32,413 nucleotides of DNA, taken from positions 1 to 32,413 of the forward strand of contig JAFGQT010000042.1 of assembly GCA_016935515.1 (NCBI GenBank), read 5' to 3'. The DNA comes from Bacilli bacterium (GTDB taxonomy: Bacteria > Bacillota_I > Bacilli_A > Izemoplasmatales > Hujiaoplasmataceae). The position numbers were made by a program, and so were the translations under genes. The notes under the pieces are model-generated. The model had not been told where the DNA came from. It made no database searches and saw only the letters and a program-made list of their open reading frames with translations. Shown piece by piece: positions 9,197 to 18,162 of the stretch; within the stretch, counting starts at the first letter, position 1; every line of letters starts with the position of its first letter.

Positions 9197-9802
9197 GTGG
9201 AACCAATCGACAATACACGTGTAAGAATCATGAGTGCGGCACTAAAGGAATTTGGAACTCATGGCTACAAAAACGCCTCGACGAACCGCATCTATCCGGA
9301 AGCTGAAGTGTCCAAGGGACTGATCTTCAAGATTTTCGGATCAAAGGAAGAATTGTTCTACGCCGTTTTCGTCTGGTGTTTGGACAATATGGTCAATGAA
9401 CTTAACGAAATCGAGTATCCTGAACATGCGGACATTTACACGAAGATGATCACCGTGATCATGTGGAAGATCAAGTACTCGAATTTACATCCTGACGACG
9501 CCAAAGTCATGTTGGAGGCCGTAGGAAAACCACCCAAAGGGCTGGAAAAGAAGATTGCCGGTCACATGCAGAAACTTACCAAATTATCCATGAGATATTT
9601 CTTTGACGACATACCCATGGACAACATCCGACCCGAATACAGCAAAGCGGATGTGATGAATTATCTCGAAATCGCTTTGATCGGACTCCAAGCTCGTTAT
9701 GTGGATCGAGAGTTGACACCTGAATATCTTGACTCGATCCGTGACGATAGCATCAAATTCATCAAGACACTCATAAGAGGAATGGAGAAAAACAATGGCT
9801 AA
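9197..9802 (+). CDS. TetR/AcrR family transcriptional regulator
   Basis: HTH N-terminus RVRIMSAALKEFGTHGYKNASTNRIYPEAEVSKGLIFKIFGSKEELFYAVF; GTG start, SD gaggggg. Confidence 0.92.
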   Translation: MEPIDNTRVRIMSAALKEFGTHGYKNASTNRIYPEAEVSKGLIFKIFGSKEELFYAVFVWCLDNMVNELNEIEYPEHADIYTKMITVIMWKIKYSNLHPDDAKVMLEAVGKPPKGLEKKIAGHMQKLTKLSMRYFFDDIPMDNIRPEYSKADVMNYLEIALIGLQARYVDRELTPEYLDSIRDDSIKFIKTLIRGMEKNNG

Positions 9803-10658
9803 GGTATTTGAAATCAATGATTTGCGTTTCCGTTATCCGAAAGGCACTTTCGACGTAATCAACAGCATTTCCTTTTCCGTCGAGGAAGGTAGCATATTCG
9901 GCTTGCTCGGGCCCAGCGGGGCCGGGAAGTCCACGACTCAGAAAATTCTTTGCAAGCTGCTTTCTGATTATTCCGGAAGCATCAAGTATTTCGGTAGAGA
10001 TCTCAAGGATTACAACAAGTCGTTCTACGAGAATGTCGGCGTCGGTTTCGAGATGCCTGTCCACTTCAACAAACTGACCGCTATGGAGAATCTCAAGTAT
10101 TTCGCTAATCTTTACAAGAAGAACATCAATTACGAGGAACTGCTTGCGAAACTAGGTCTCTATGAAGCGAGAAACCAAATGGTCGGTGAGTTTTCCAAGG
10201 GCATGAAAGTCCGACTCAATTTCGTTAGGGCTTTGCTTAATGATCCTCAAGTGTTGTTTTTGGACGAACCTACCGCAGGACTTGACCCAAAGAATGCGAT
10301 GGTCCTCAAGAATCTTATCCGCGAGTACAAACAAGCGGGCAAGACGATATTCATCACCACCCATTTGATGGGTGATGTTGAGCAATTGTGCGACAACGTC
10401 GTTTTCATGAACAAAGGCGTTATCACTGAAACCTCGACGGTGCGTGATCTTAAAATGAAATACGGCAAGAAAGAAGTAAGATTGGAATACCATGAAAAGA
10501 ACAACTTGGTAACTGAGGTGTTCCCACTAGAAGGGTTGGGAAAGAACGAAGATTTCTTGAAGCGGATCAAGGTGAATTCGATCGAGACGATCCACAGTGG
10601 CGAAACCACGCTCGAGGACATATTCATCAAGGTGACGGGTGAAGGTCATCATGAATAA
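9795..10658 (+). CDS. ABC transporter ATP-binding protein (drug-export/ABC-2 type)
   Basis: Walker A GPSGAGKST, signature FSKGMKVRL, Walker B VLFLDEPTAGLDP, H-loop TTHLM. Confidence 0.96.
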   Translation: MAKVFEINDLRFRYPKGTFDVINSISFSVEEGSIFGLLGPSGAGKSTTQKILCKLLSDYSGSIKYFGRDLKDYNKSFYENVGVGFEMPVHFNKLTAMENLKYFANLYKKNINYEELLAKLGLYEARNQMVGEFSKGMKVRLNFVRALLNDPQVLFLDEPTAGLDPKNAMVLKNLIREYKQAGKTIFITTHLMGDVEQLCDNVVFMNKGVITETSTVRDLKMKYGKKEVRLEYHEKNNLVTEVFPLEGLGKNEDFLKRIKVNSIETIHSGETTLEDIFIKVTGEGHHE

Positions 10659-11367
10659 ACTTTGGCATCTGGTCAAAGGCGAAATCTTCCGGCTATTTCG
10701 CTATAAGATCGTGGTCTTTGGCATCATAACCTCATTGATCTGGGTGTTGATAATCGCTCTGTCCGATACTGAAACTGCCGAGGCATTGATGCCGACGCTG
10801 ATTTTGATGGATGCGGGATTGATGAGCATCGTGTTGTTGGCGGCAGCATATTTCCTTGAGCGCCAGGAAGGAACGATGCATGCATTGTTGGTCACGCCCG
10901 TTAAATTAGTACATGTTTTTTTGGCGAAGATTATTTCAGTGTTGTTCATGTCGCTGATCTCGTTTGTCCTCGTGGTCGGATCTATGTTTGTCTTTCACGA
11001 TTTTGACGCTTCAGTATTGCTCTTGTTGCTTTATACGCTATTGGCCGTTTTGAGCCATTCTGCAATCGGATACGTCCTGACGCTCAATTCCAAGGATTTC
11101 ATGCAGTTATTGGCCAGATACATGGGTATGGTGATATTATTCTTCACACCTTTATTGTTAGTTGCAATCGATATAATACCAACTGAATATGACTTCCTGG
11201 CGATGCTTTCCCCGACTTATACCGGCCAGCTGTTGGTCAACAGCACGATTGAGTCGATCGATACATGGAAGATCATTGCGGGAAGCTTGTATTTGTTTAT
11301 CCTTACAGGAATGTTGTATCCCCTAGTAGTCTTTCCCCGCTTTCAAAAAGTGGCATTGGAGGGTTGA
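10651..11367 (+). CDS. ABC-2 type permease (fluoroquinolone-export permease-like)
   Basis: 6-TM hydrophobic protein, FLERQEGTMHALLVTPV; ATG 10651 overlaps the ATPase stop. Confidence 0.85.
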   Translation: MNKLWHLVKGEIFRLFRYKIVVFGIITSLIWVLIIALSDTETAEALMPTLILMDAGLMSIVLLAAAYFLERQEGTMHALLVTPVKLVHVFLAKIISVLFMSLISFVLVVGSMFVFHDFDASVLLLLLYTLLAVLSHSAIGYVLTLNSKDFMQLLARYMGMVILFFTPLLLVAIDIIPTEYDFLAMLSPTYTGQLLVNSTIESIDTWKIIAGSLYLFILTGMLYPLVVFPRFQKVALEG

Positions 11368-11369
11368 GA

Positions 11370-12176
11370 ATGAAAAAGTATTGGAGCTTGTTGAAATATG
11401 AGTTCAAAACATTATTGAAAGATTCGATGAATCTCTTCATGATCTTGTACCCCTTGTTGATGCTTTTCATCTGTGGCTTTTTGTTGCCGGCTATCCTTGA
11501 ACGCACCGCTGCTGAAAACTCAAATGCTGAAACAATCACTTTATTGATCGGTTTTACATTGGTTCTGTCGCTTGGCGGATACGTCATGGGAGCGATGTTA
11601 GGATTTTCTTTGTTAGAAAACAAGGACGAAAATACACTGCAGAATATCGCCGCAACACCGATAACCGTATCCGGATACACGAACTTCAAAACCGTCTACT
11701 CATTCGTTTTATCTTTCTTTGGTAACATGGTCATGGTCGGAGGTTTGAAACTGATTGCCAGCAACCGCTATGAATTGGTCTACGGAGGCGTGACGATCAG
11801 ATTGCTCGACCAACTTAGTTGGGGCAACGTTGTGATATTCTCGTTGGTAAGCAGTTTGATGGTGCCGACGATTGGGCTGGTGATTTCATCGATTGCCAAA
11901 AACAAGATTGAAGGATTTGCGTTCATGAAGTCCGGCGGCTTAATCATCATGATTCCGTTGTTGGCGCTGCTTAACACCTTCATGGACTGGAAACAATATT
12001 TCCTTGGCATTGCGCCTAATTTCTGGGTCATCAAGCCTTTGCTCAATGAAGTTCTACTTTTGGACAACGCTTCTGACTTGCCGTTTTGGCTTTACATGTT
12101 GATCGGAGCAGTGTACATGATTGTGTTAGCTATAGTTACACAGAAGATGTTTCTCAAGAAAGCACATTTAAAATAG
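11370..12176 (+). CDS. ABC-2 type permease, second subunit
   Basis: ENKDENTLQNIAATPITVSGYTNFKT motif and 6 TMs; ATG 11370 chosen over the ORF-track start at 11265. Confidence 0.85.
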   Translation: MKKYWSLLKYEFKTLLKDSMNLFMILYPLLMLFICGFLLPAILERTAAENSNAETITLLIGFTLVLSLGGYVMGAMLGFSLLENKDENTLQNIAATPITVSGYTNFKTVYSFVLSFFGNMVMVGGLKLIASNRYELVYGGVTIRLLDQLSWGNVVIFSLVSSLMVPTIGLVISSIAKNKIEGFAFMKSGGLIIMIPLLALLNTFMDWKQYFLGIAPNFWVIKPLLNEVLLLDNASDLPFWLYMLIGAVYMIVLAIVTQKMFLKKAHLK

Positions 12177-12186
12177 GAGGATAGTT

Positions 12187-12324
12187 ATGGACTGGTATTG
12201 GTATGTTCTAATTGGAGTTGGAGTCGTCGGCATCGCCTATTTGAAACTTTATTTTTTCAAGCAGATGCAGATGAAAAAGCAGAAGAAACTCGAAGCAAAG
12301 AAGCGAATGGAAGAAGAAGAGTAA
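12187..12324 (+). CDS. 45-aa single-TM small protein MDWYWYVLIGVGVVGIAYLKLYFFKQMQMKKQKKLEAKKRMEEEE
   Basis: SD aggagg upstream, ATG-to-TAA ORF immediately after the permease and before a terminator; below the ORF-track length cut-off. Confidence 0.75.
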   Translation: MDWYWYVLIGVGVVGIAYLKLYFFKQMQMKKQKKLEAKKRMEEEE

Positions 12325-12329
12325 TGAAG

Positions 12330-12354
12330 AAAAAGGCTCGTGAAGAGCCTTTTT
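12330..12354 (+). terminator. Rho-independent terminator after ABC operon
   Basis: AAAAAGGCTC / GAGCCTTTTT 10-bp perfect stem. Confidence 0.88.
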
Positions 12355-12380
12355 CACTGAAAATAATGTGGATTAAGCAT

Positions 12381-12409
12381 TGCAATCGCATGATTGTGGT
12401 TCTATAATG
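12381..12409 (+). promoter_or_regulatory. Promoter for EAL gene (TTGCAA-17-TATAAT)
   Basis: TTGCAA 12381-12386, TATAAT 12404-12409. Confidence 0.72.
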
Positions 12410-12444
12410 AATGTATGTTTATGGGCTTGCGTCAAGGAGGGATC

Positions 12445-14076
12445 ATGGAAACTCCAAATCGAAAACGGAAAATCATGGCCTATATCAATCGCAATTACCG
12501 GATAATCTCGCTTATTGCGATCGTCTTAATGTTGCCATCGATCTACTGGTTAGTCTATGCCACTGGTGGGATCACATACGTCTACTCACACACGATGTAC
12601 ATCCCCATCTTGCTAGCCGGAATCTTCTTGGGCACCGAATATGGCGTAGTAACAGCACTGGTGGCGGCCATTTTGCTTGGGCCGCTGATGCCTCTTGACG
12701 TCGAACAGGGTATTGCCCAAGATTTCATCAATTGGTTCTATCGCATGGTTATTTTTATCTTGCTTGGCTATATTAGTGGCTTTGCTTCGAACAAACTCAG
12801 AAAAAACGCAAAAGCGATCGATGAGTTGATGTCATATGATCAAGAAACACACGTTCCGAATACCAATTTCATCATTCGTTATCCTCACTACTTGGACAAT
12901 AATCGACAATCTGTGATAACGGTCCTCATAACAAACAACAATCACATCGTCGATGTCATGGGAACGGAAATTTATCACAGGCTGATCGGTAAAATCTATA
13001 CTGAACTTGTCACGAGACTCCCTGGCAAGAAATTGGTGATTCAAGCGGAAACAAACAAGATTTGGATCATCATGACGCTCGTCGATGTAAAGCAAGACAC
13101 AGAGAACGTCTGTAAATGTCTGAATCAGACCTGGGAAATCGACGGCATCCCGCTGTATGTGGACTTCGCGGTCGGCGCAAGTGAAATCGGATCGCCAAAA
13201 GATTGTGAGAAACTGGCCTGTTTCACGGCATCAGACGTTTCGGCACGCTTCGCACAAGCCAAAAACCTTCCCTACGTAGTTTATGATAAGAGCCTGATGC
13301 GCCGACGTCAGGAGTTCGAATTGTTGACAGGGTTCACGAGCGCACTGGAAAACAATGAGACTTTTTTGGCGTTCCAACCCAAATATGATTTGAAAACCTT
13401 AAAACCGATCGGACTAGAAGCTTTGATCAGATGGAATCATCCGCAGAAGGGCTTGATTATGCCCGATGAATTCATACCGTTGCTTGAGGAGACTAAGTTG
13501 ATCCACGCGTTGACCGATTGGGTTTTTGAAAAAGTGGCGAGACAGGTCGAAGCGTTCGTCAATATCGGCATCAAAGTGCCGATATCAGTCAATGTTTCTG
13601 CCAAAAACCTGTACGATCCCAAATTTTTCAAACGGACGATGGCTATCATCGAAAACACAAAGATCGAAAAGAGCCTAATCGAAATCGAGATCACGGAATC
13701 GGTCTTGATGGCGAATCCAGCAGAAAGTCAAGCTATGCTCGACAAATTTGTCCGCGCAGGAATCAAGATAGCAATCGACGACTTTGGCAAAGGCTATTCT
13801 TCGCTTGCTTACTTGAGTCAATTTCCCATCAGCGAAATCAAGATCGATAAATTCTTCATGCGCCAGATTGCGTATAACACTACGACGCAACAAATCGTCA
13901 AGGCTACGATTCAACTTTCAAAACAATTGGGATATCTTGTCTTGGTCGAAGGGGTCGAGGATGAGCGCACTGTCAAGATCATGCAAGATTACGGCTGTGA
14001 TCTAGCACAAGGCTATCATTTTGCCAAGCCGATCCCGGGAGATGAAATCATCGACTGGTATCAAAACCACATTTAA
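12445..14076 (+). CDS. Membrane-anchored EAL-domain cyclic-di-GMP phosphodiesterase with degenerate GGDEF-like domain
   Basis: EALIRW, NVSAKNL, EIEITES, IDDFGKGYSSLAYLSQFPISEIKIDKFF, VEGVEDE; N-terminal TM segments; ATG 12445 with SD aaggagg. Confidence 0.92.
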   Translation: METPNRKRKIMAYINRNYRIISLIAIVLMLPSIYWLVYATGGITYVYSHTMYIPILLAGIFLGTEYGVVTALVAAILLGPLMPLDVEQGIAQDFINWFYRMVIFILLGYISGFASNKLRKNAKAIDELMSYDQETHVPNTNFIIRYPHYLDNNRQSVITVLITNNNHIVDVMGTEIYHRLIGKIYTELVTRLPGKKLVIQAETNKIWIIMTLVDVKQDTENVCKCLNQTWEIDGIPLYVDFAVGASEIGSPKDCEKLACFTASDVSARFAQAKNLPYVVYDKSLMRRRQEFELLTGFTSALENNETFLAFQPKYDLKTLKPIGLEALIRWNHPQKGLIMPDEFIPLLEETKLIHALTDWVFEKVARQVEAFVNIGIKVPISVNVSAKNLYDPKFFKRTMAIIENTKIEKSLIEIEITESVLMANPAESQAMLDKFVRAGIKIAIDDFGKGYSSLAYLSQFPISEIKIDKFFMRQIAYNTTTQQIVKATIQLSKQLGYLVLVEGVEDERTVKIMQDYGCDLAQGYHFAKPIPGDEIIDWYQNHI

Positions 14077-14090
14077 AGCGAAAAAAAAAG

Positions 14091-14120
14091 AACGAGACGG
14101 CTTTGGCCGTCTCGTTTTAT
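14091..14120. terminator. Bidirectional terminator between convergent EAL gene and sodA
   Basis: AACGAGACGGC (14091-14101) / GCCGTCTCGTT (14106-14116), flanked by an A run on one side and T run on the other. Confidence 0.88.
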
Positions 14121-14122
14121 GT

Positions 14123-14731
14123 TTATCTTGCTTTATTATACCTTTCTGAGACAACGCTCCAATCGATGATATTGAAGAAGTTGTCGACGTATTCTATGCG
14201 TCTGTTCTGGTACTTTAAGTAGTATGCGTGTTCCCAGACGTCAAGTCCGAGAAGTGGTGTTCCTCTGTCAAGCGGAGTGTCTTGATTTGGCGTCGAGAGA
14301 ATCTCAAGTCGGTGATCATGATTTAGGATCAACCATGCCCACCCTGATCCGAAGCGTGTCTTAGCCGCATTCGCAAATTCCGCAACAAATCGTTCATAAG
14401 TTCCAAAGTCTTTCGCAATCGCTTGTGCGAGTTCGTTTTCGGGGAGAGGTTTTTCACTTTTCTTGAGCGAAGCGAAAAACAAAGCGTGGTTGAAATGTCC
14501 GCCACCGTTGTTGCGGACGGCGGTTTGGATCGACTCGGGAAGTTTGTGAATGTTCTTCAGAAGTGACTCAAGGTCGTTATAGGGATTATCTGGGAATTTC
14601 TCCAAAGCTGCGTTGAGATTGTTAACATAGCCCTGGTGGTGTTTTGTGTGGTGAATACGCATCGTCAATTCATCGATGTGTGGTTCTAGTGCATCATAGT
14701 TGTACTTAAGTTCTGGTAATTGATATTTCAT
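14123..14731 (-). CDS. sodA: Superoxide dismutase, Fe/Mn family (Mn-type-like)
   Basis: HHTKHHQGYVNNLN, GGGHFNHALFF, FGSGWAWL, DVWEHAYYLKYQNRR; Gln in the TPNQDTP position. Confidence 0.96.
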   Translation of the reverse strand: MKYQLPELKYNYDALEPHIDELTMRIHHTKHHQGYVNNLNAALEKFPDNPYNDLESLLKNIHKLPESIQTAVRNNGGGHFNHALFFASLKKSEKPLPENELAQAIAKDFGTYERFVAEFANAAKTRFGSGWAWLILNHDHRLEILSTPNQDTPLDRGTPLLGLDVWEHAYYLKYQNRRIEYVDNFFNIIDWSVVSERYNKAR

Positions 14732-14768
14732 CGAAAAGTCCTCCTTTTTCGTTATTGTTCGTACCCTT

Positions 14769-14774
14769 ATTATA
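14769..14774 (-). promoter_or_regulatory. -10 element (TATAAT on - strand) of sodA promoter
   Basis: ATTATA on + strand; weak -35 (TTGGGC) 17 bp upstream on the - strand. Confidence 0.55.
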
Positions 14775-14822
14775 ACATTTTCTACACTTTAGCCCAAACG
14801 ATGTGCTTGGTATAAAACCCAC

Positions 14823-14853
14823 AAAAAAAGGAATGACGTTACATCATTCCTTT
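14823..14853 (-). terminator. Terminator of rnhC overlapping its 3' coding end
   Basis: AAAGGAATGA / TCATTCCTTT stem with T7 tract (- strand); stop TAA lies in the loop. Confidence 0.8.
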
Positions 14854-15762
14854 GATTTTGTCAAGGTTCTTAAAATTGGTTTTGGCAATTGAGTTAAAAA
14901 TTTCAAACCCCTTTTCAAGAGCGATCCGCTTGCCGATCAAGTCGACTGCAGGACCGGCTCCAAACGGAAGCACTATTCCGGTTTTATCTGATAAATCAGC
15001 CATTTCCCGCAAAAAAACATACCTAGAGATAATCGAAGCAGCAGCTACACTCAAGTATTTGTCTTCTGCCTTCTCGATCAATGTCACACCCTTGAACGAC
15101 TCGACACCGCTTAGGTACTCGAAATAGTTTTCGACAGAACAAAATTTGTCGATGACGACCATGTCGTATTTGCCGGGATTCTTCGCCAGCAGCTTGCGGA
15201 TGGCATGGTTGTGTAGATAGGCTTTGATCTTGTTCATATTGAATGCTCGCGTGACGAGTTCATTGTATTTCTCATTTTTGGTCACAAGCACAACGTGGTC
15301 AATGTTCTTCATCAAATCTGAACCGATTTTATCAATGAACTCATCAGTCAGCTTTTTGGAGTCTTTGACACCTAGGTCAAGCACATATGAGATCTTCTCA
15401 AGCGGAACATAGGCGGCAGTGACGATGACCGGCCCAAAAAAATCTCCGGTACCGACTTCGTCAGAGCCTATCGAAGCAACTTTTGCGTAACCGACAGGAA
15501 CGTTTTGAATTACTGTATTTTCGTTTGAAGTTGTCTCTGCAACTTCTGGTGAAAATCCAAGCATTTCCGCCCACATGAGATACTCATCTTTTGCATCTTT
15601 TCCTTGAAGCATGACTTTGAGCGAACGATATAAGGTCACCGTCAAATTTGGTGAGCGAAAAAGAAAGCGGATGTGGTCTTGGTCACTTGGAACCAAAAAA
15701 TCCTGATAGTATTCGCAAATGGTTGCCACTTGGTTCTCCGAAGCGGTAAAAACATAGTTCAC
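14839..15762 (-). CDS. rnhC: Ribonuclease HIII
   Basis: ASIGSDEVGTGDFFGPVIVTAAYV, KDSKKL, AAASIISRYVFL. Confidence 0.95.
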   Translation of the reverse strand: MNYVFTASENQVATICEYYQDFLVPSDQDHIRFLFRSPNLTVTLYRSLKVMLQGKDAKDEYLMWAEMLGFSPEVAETTSNENTVIQNVPVGYAKVASIGSDEVGTGDFFGPVIVTAAYVPLEKISYVLDLGVKDSKKLTDEFIDKIGSDLMKNIDHVVLVTKNEKYNELVTRAFNMNKIKAYLHNHAIRKLLAKNPGKYDMVVIDKFCSVENYFEYLSGVESFKGVTLIEKAEDKYLSVAAASIISRYVFLREMADLSDKTGIVLPFGAGPAVDLIGKRIALEKGFEIFNSIAKTNFKNLDKIKGMM

Positions 15763-15830
15763 AGTCGATCAACTCCTTTGTTTATTTTATCATGTAATGT
15801 GTTAAAATAGAAGCGAATGAAGGTGAGAAT

Positions 15831-18149
15831 ATGCACGCTGATCTAGAAATACTCGAGTTTAATAAAATTCTCAAGGAATATTCAGCCTATACAGCAACTG
15901 ACCTCGGCAAAGAAATGATGCTGAAGCAGTCACCTAGCAATAATGCCGAGGAAGTCAAGATCATGCTTGACGAAGTTTCGTCCGCAAGAACTTTGATCGA
16001 ACGTTACGATGAAACACCTTTGACAGGTGTTTTGAATATCAAGGAAGCAGTTAAAAGGGCCAAGATAGGCGGAACGATGTCTATCGAAGAATTGTTGAGA
16101 GTCTGTTCTTTCACCGAGGCTGAATCACGGACGGAGAAGTATATCCGCAAAGTGCGTCAACTCGAAGTCCCGACAGAGACGCTCGACCATTATTATAACG
16201 GAATTACTATGCATCCGCGATTACAACAACAAATCGAGGAATGCATTGACGTCAAAGGCCAAGTCTTAGACTCAGCTTCGCCCGAACTTGCACAAGTGAG
16301 GAAGAAGATCGCCATTACGGAAAAACGTATCGGCGAGAAAATGAACAGCCTCATGCAAAGCGAAGCCCAGAAACTGACAGATACGTTGATCACGATTCGC
16401 AACAACCGGTTGGTGCTGCCCGTAAAAAGCGAGTTCAAGAACCAGTTCAAGGGCATAGTCCACGATCAGTCCGCAAGCCGTGAAACGACATTCATCGAAC
16501 CGATGGCCTGCGTTGAACTCAACAATCAGATGCAGTCTTTAGCGCTTGAGGAACATGAAGCGATTGCGAGGATTCTGTATCGTTTATCTCAGATCGTAGC
16601 ACTCGAAGCCGATACCTTACTCGAGAATCTGCGTTTGTTCACAATTTTAGATCTGATATTTGCCAAAGCGAAACATGCCTTAGCTTTCAATGAAGAAATG
16701 CCGGAAATAACGAAGTCGCAAATTGATCTCCGCCTAGCAAGGCATCCTTTTATTCCCAAAGAAGAAGTTGTTGCCAATACAATCGCCTTCGGTGATTACC
16801 GAACCATTGTAATTACCGGCCCAAATACGGGTGGAAAGACCGTGGCTTTGAAAACGCTAGGGTTACTGTCGATAATGGTCCAGTGCGGTATGTTCATTCC
16901 CGTCGCAAAAGGTTCGAAGACGATCGTTTTTGACGCCATCTTCGCTGACATTGGGGATGAGCAATCGATTGAGCAATCGCTCTCGACGTTTTCTTCACAC
17001 ATAACCAAAATCATCCAAATTTTACGTTTGATGAGCCCGCGTTCCTTGATTTTGCTTGATGAACTCGGTTCAGGCACTGATCCCAAAGAAGGTGCGAGCC
17101 TTGCCATAAGCATCCTCGATTATCTTCGTCACAAGAATGTACACGCCATGGTTACGACCCACTATCCTGAACTAAAAGTTTATGCCTACAATCTCGAGGA
17201 TACCGTCAATGCATCGGTTGAATTCGACATTGATTCATTGAAGCCGACATACAGACTCAAGATCGGCATACCGGGAACATCTAATGCCTTGGATATTGCG
17301 AACCGACTCGGATTGAATCCGGAAATAATCGCACAGGCCAGGGAAGTATCGCTTACTTTTGACAATGACACCAGCAACCTGATCAAAAAACTGGAACGCC
17401 AAAGTGAAATTCTCGCGATAAAGATTGCCGAAACGGAAGACCTCAAAGTTCAGCTTGAACGTCAATCGCTTGCCCTTGAGAATCAAGCGACTGAAGCGAA
17501 GCTGAAACAGAATCGGCTCACAAAAGAACTCGAAGCAAAAAAACGTGAAGAACTTGGGAAACTGCGCCAGGAAGCCGAAGCACTGATTGCGGAACTCGAC
17601 GAACTCAAGAAAAAAGCTGCATTCAAGGAACATGAACTGGCCAAACTCAAATATCAAAGTCGGAAACTTGGGTCGGATGAAATTGATTACCAAAAGACAA
17701 ATCTCCAAAGGATCAATCTCGGCGACCAAGTCAATGTCATACCTTACCAGCGGAATGGAATCGTCATGCGCAAACGCTCCGAAAAGGAATACGAAGTGCA
17801 GATGGGATCATTGACTGCGGTTTTCACTGAAGACCAACTTGAATACTCCAAAACAAAAGTCGATAAGACGGTCACAAACTCATCCAAGGTCCTGAAAGAA
17901 GGCGTAGCCAAGATCGAACTCGATCTTCGGGGCAAGCGTTATGAAGAAGCCATGGATATGCTGGACAAGTTTGTCGATGATTGCCTCTTCCATCATTTGG
18001 AGTTTGCTTCTGTTATCCACGGTTATGGAACTGGAGCCTTGAAACGGGGAGTCCAGGAATACGTCAAGATGAACAAATCGATCAAGAAATCCCGTCCTGG
18101 AGGCATGAACGAAGGCGGACAGGGCGTGACAATCATTTATTTCAAGTAA
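15831..18149 (+). CDS. mutS2: Endonuclease MutS2 (ATPase + Smr domain)
   Basis: GPNTGGKTVALKTLGL, LILLDELGSGTDPKEGASLA, MVTTHYPELK; Smr motifs ELDLRG and VIHGYGTGALK. Confidence 0.97.
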   Translation: MHADLEILEFNKILKEYSAYTATDLGKEMMLKQSPSNNAEEVKIMLDEVSSARTLIERYDETPLTGVLNIKEAVKRAKIGGTMSIEELLRVCSFTEAESRTEKYIRKVRQLEVPTETLDHYYNGITMHPRLQQQIEECIDVKGQVLDSASPELAQVRKKIAITEKRIGEKMNSLMQSEAQKLTDTLITIRNNRLVLPVKSEFKNQFKGIVHDQSASRETTFIEPMACVELNNQMQSLALEEHEAIARILYRLSQIVALEADTLLENLRLFTILDLIFAKAKHALAFNEEMPEITKSQIDLRLARHPFIPKEEVVANTIAFGDYRTIVITGPNTGGKTVALKTLGLLSIMVQCGMFIPVAKGSKTIVFDAIFADIGDEQSIEQSLSTFSSHITKIIQILRLMSPRSLILLDELGSGTDPKEGASLAISILDYLRHKNVHAMVTTHYPELKVYAYNLEDTVNASVEFDIDSLKPTYRLKIGIPGTSNALDIANRLGLNPEIIAQAREVSLTFDNDTSNLIKKLERQSEILAIKIAETEDLKVQLERQSLALENQATEAKLKQNRLTKELEAKKREELGKLRQEAEALIAELDELKKKAAFKEHELAKLKYQSRKLGSDEIDYQKTNLQRINLGDQVNVIPYQRNGIVMRKRSEKEYEVQMGSLTAVFTEDQLEYSKTKVDKTVTNSSKVLKEGVAKIELDLRGKRYEEAMDMLDKFVDDCLFHHLEFASVIHGYGTGALKRGVQEYVKMNKSIKKSRPGGMNEGGQGVTIIYFK

Positions 18150-18162
18150 GGTGGATTAATCG

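Noticed and set aside
11265-11369. N-terminal extension of the second ABC permease
   Set aside because: Overlaps the first permease out of frame; ATG 11370 directly follows and gives a typical N-terminus.
9111-12354. Naming the TetR-ABC cassette as a specific drug-resistance determinant
   Set aside because: Substrate cannot be deduced from sequence; only family-level resemblance to ABC-2 drug exporters.
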